Positions 63,801-64,000 of a DNA stretch of 64,000 bases are shown here, in pieces (within the stretch, counting starts at the first letter, position 1; every line of letters begins with the position of its first letter). Both the position numbers and the translations under genes were made by a program. Source of the DNA: Simkaniaceae bacterium (GTDB taxonomy: Bacteria; Chlamydiota; Chlamydiia; Chlamydiales; Simkaniaceae); the NCBI GenBank assembly GCA_018399075.1, contig CP073763.1, positions 1,839,842-1,903,841 on the forward strand, read 5' to 3'. Under the pieces are notes generated by a model. The model saw only the letters and a list, made by a program, of their open reading frames with translations, was not told the origin of the DNA and searched no databases.

Positions 63801-64000
63801 AAACAAAAAGACCTCATTGTCCGAGACAAAGAAGCCACCATTGCAGATCTTGAACTGCAACTGAAGGATCAAGGAGCGCGCTCAAGTCAAGCACAAGCGG
63901 CCCTTCAAGAAGAAATAGAGGAACTCCACGCCGACTTGCTCCAAGTTAAGAATGATGCTATTTCTCTAGGACAAAAGCAAGCAGGACTCATCGGCACCCT
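60825..64000 (+). CDS. giant coiled-coil protein, 3' end outside the window
   Basis: The frame starts with ATG at 60825 and stays open to the last base, over 1058 codons, so the gene is cut by the window edge. The first 165 residues are polar and Ser/Arg/Pro-rich without a signal peptide. From about residue 170 to the end the product is nearly all coiled coil, rich in Glu, Gln, Arg, Ala and Leu; one short hydrophobic stretch, SVLGNIVLAAALLQM (near residue 244), might touch a membrane. LPG-type motifs recur (DLPGAV, EDLPGAV, EKLPGEV). Internal repeats of about 71 residues occur near 63015-63510. The function is unknown; a large secreted or structural filament-like protein is plausible. Confidence 0.88.
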   Translation, partial: MSTVLHRQSSDIFVKDRPVGLSSHAPDIFQDYAISRDTAISIMPSMEKLLADPSFRGSVRDTLGKVTLVDIKVRGEDGAVLVRDPRIPHSQFTRVDYQARAAVRDVSDKTQVAYSRFRDSQSSSLESSPRRVESPVYDHPPQFARAHSFQHMPSPSFDRSFYDSRMRDLESENRELRGRLENVELRQQLDRSEHLLEQTRRELRASESEVAELSDTIADLQDQLAEEQETHQRTNANLQLSVLGNIVLAAALLQMGGRNTQLERQLHALQEQHRALEVHSGAHGIILQRAQELVQADSPADLIKKIKGLQTALASEQERSGRLEHSLSESEQARRALDDKLRRADEELARLRPENGELRRDLEAARRELAEIREAVKFGIRPRETLPELAARYHATITDFQSRLGETLQINSVLQETIQGVREQLPEAPDHNRDLPGAVRALRTAHEESVQARQALHEELEALKRQDGEKGVILDRIGVVLDKKGEPHENLPDLVRALGEENGELKARIAEHVVAQVKQAEILQRVGDITGETIDSIEDLPGAVQAALGKVEKRAEASDRRADSLSDRVRELTQEMEQATRAHKKEVAALQERALQAESALLGEQSRVEEQQLQAEALRRNVGEARRALETAQHEHTEAMATLRDEMSELKDSLRGEKRTTQALQQQVAVLQQTARDAELRHQEALRRQEIAHQRAIKPLRADVERVTHLNEEQARGIASLSEQLEQAREALSVATKTGRSQEASIVELTDQVSKLESALEKAQQATRESDQRRESELLVQEEAHQSVLTPLQAELQEAREALSVAIRTGKSQEASVAKLTKRVSELEEALEAAHQATRDSDQRRARELHEQEEAHQEILGPLQDQLQRAEASLLEATSSGKSQQASILALTKEVATLKEALEARAQISGAELERLREESEQLRALLGQIDAIAREVPIEREPKSLADELEEMSIGPDLQALEKIQQGPQYEKLPGEVQEVITALLKEIRELKQKDLIVRDKEATIADLELQLKDQGARSSQAQAALQEEIEELHADLLQVKNDAISLGQKQAGLIGT
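63015..63510 (+). repeat. in-frame repeats of about 71 residues in the giant coiled-coil gene
   Basis: Three units start at 63015, 63228 and 63438 (213 and 210 bases apart, in frame). The first two share EALSVA, TG-[RK]-SQEAS, [DE]SDQRR and QEEAHQ; the third keeps the start (ATSSGKSQQAS) but diverges later. They look like recent internal duplications. Confidence 0.8.

Overview
The window looks like the chromosome of a chlamydia-related bacterium (order Chlamydiales, outside the genus Chlamydia; Simkania- or Waddlia-like would fit). The main argument is gene order. One block carries gcvH, a CT283-like gene, lplA, clpC, two ptsN genes, dut, accD, hemC, radA, rnc and a CT296-like gene. A second carries hemG, hemE, tkt, alaS, mfd, amn, efp and nqrF. 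Both match, as I remember it, the order around CT282-CT299 and CT740-CT752 of Chlamydia trachomatis. Genes such as hemF, tspO, nadE, bioF, a eukaryote/archaeal-type proS and many effector-like genes point to an environmental relative rather than a pathogenic Chlamydia. The species call is inference.

Layout. 1-3.8 kb: glycine cleavage H protein, a CT283-like gene and a PpiD-like membrane-anchored protein. 3.9-7.1 kb: a sugar porter and two unknown genes, each with an extended -10 promoter. 7.1-12.5 kb: proS-lplA, clpC and an ACT protein. 12.6-21.3 kb: a minus-strand run with PTS-like regulators, dut, accD, a hemC-hemD fusion, a multidrug-type MFS pump, radA and rnc. 21.4-29.2 kb: CT296-like gene, a probable frameshifted small gene, a BioF-like enzyme, TspO, hemG, hemF, hemE and tkt. 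29.3-41.8 kb: alaS, then an accessory island (LRR protein, two eukaryotic-type kinases, an autotransporter), then mfd. 41.8-50.5 kb: unknown gene, thioredoxin-like protein, two sodium symporters, a 174-bp hairpin repeat, amn, small membrane proteins, efp and epmA. 50.5-60.6 kb: nadE-nqrF, a third sodium symporter, a probable tegument-like deubiquitinase, htpG, a coiled-coil protein and MscS. 60.8 kb to the end: a giant coiled-coil gene running out of the window.

How the genes work together. Haem synthesis is well represented (hemC-hemD, hemE, hemF, hemG, with TspO beside them). Sodium energetics recur: an NqrF subunit of the sodium-pumping NADH dehydrogenase and three sodium-coupled symporters. 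EF-P sits with its modifying enzyme EpmA. The accessory genes read as host-interaction factors: two kinases with nuclear-localisation-like tails, an RS-rich membrane protein, an LRR protein, a tail-anchored cysteine protease with Gln, Cys and Asp-Ser-His motifs like herpesvirus tegument deubiquitinases, and long coiled-coil proteins. Several unknown genes share a TGnTATAAT promoter element. No rRNA, tRNA, CRISPR array or transposase gene was seen.
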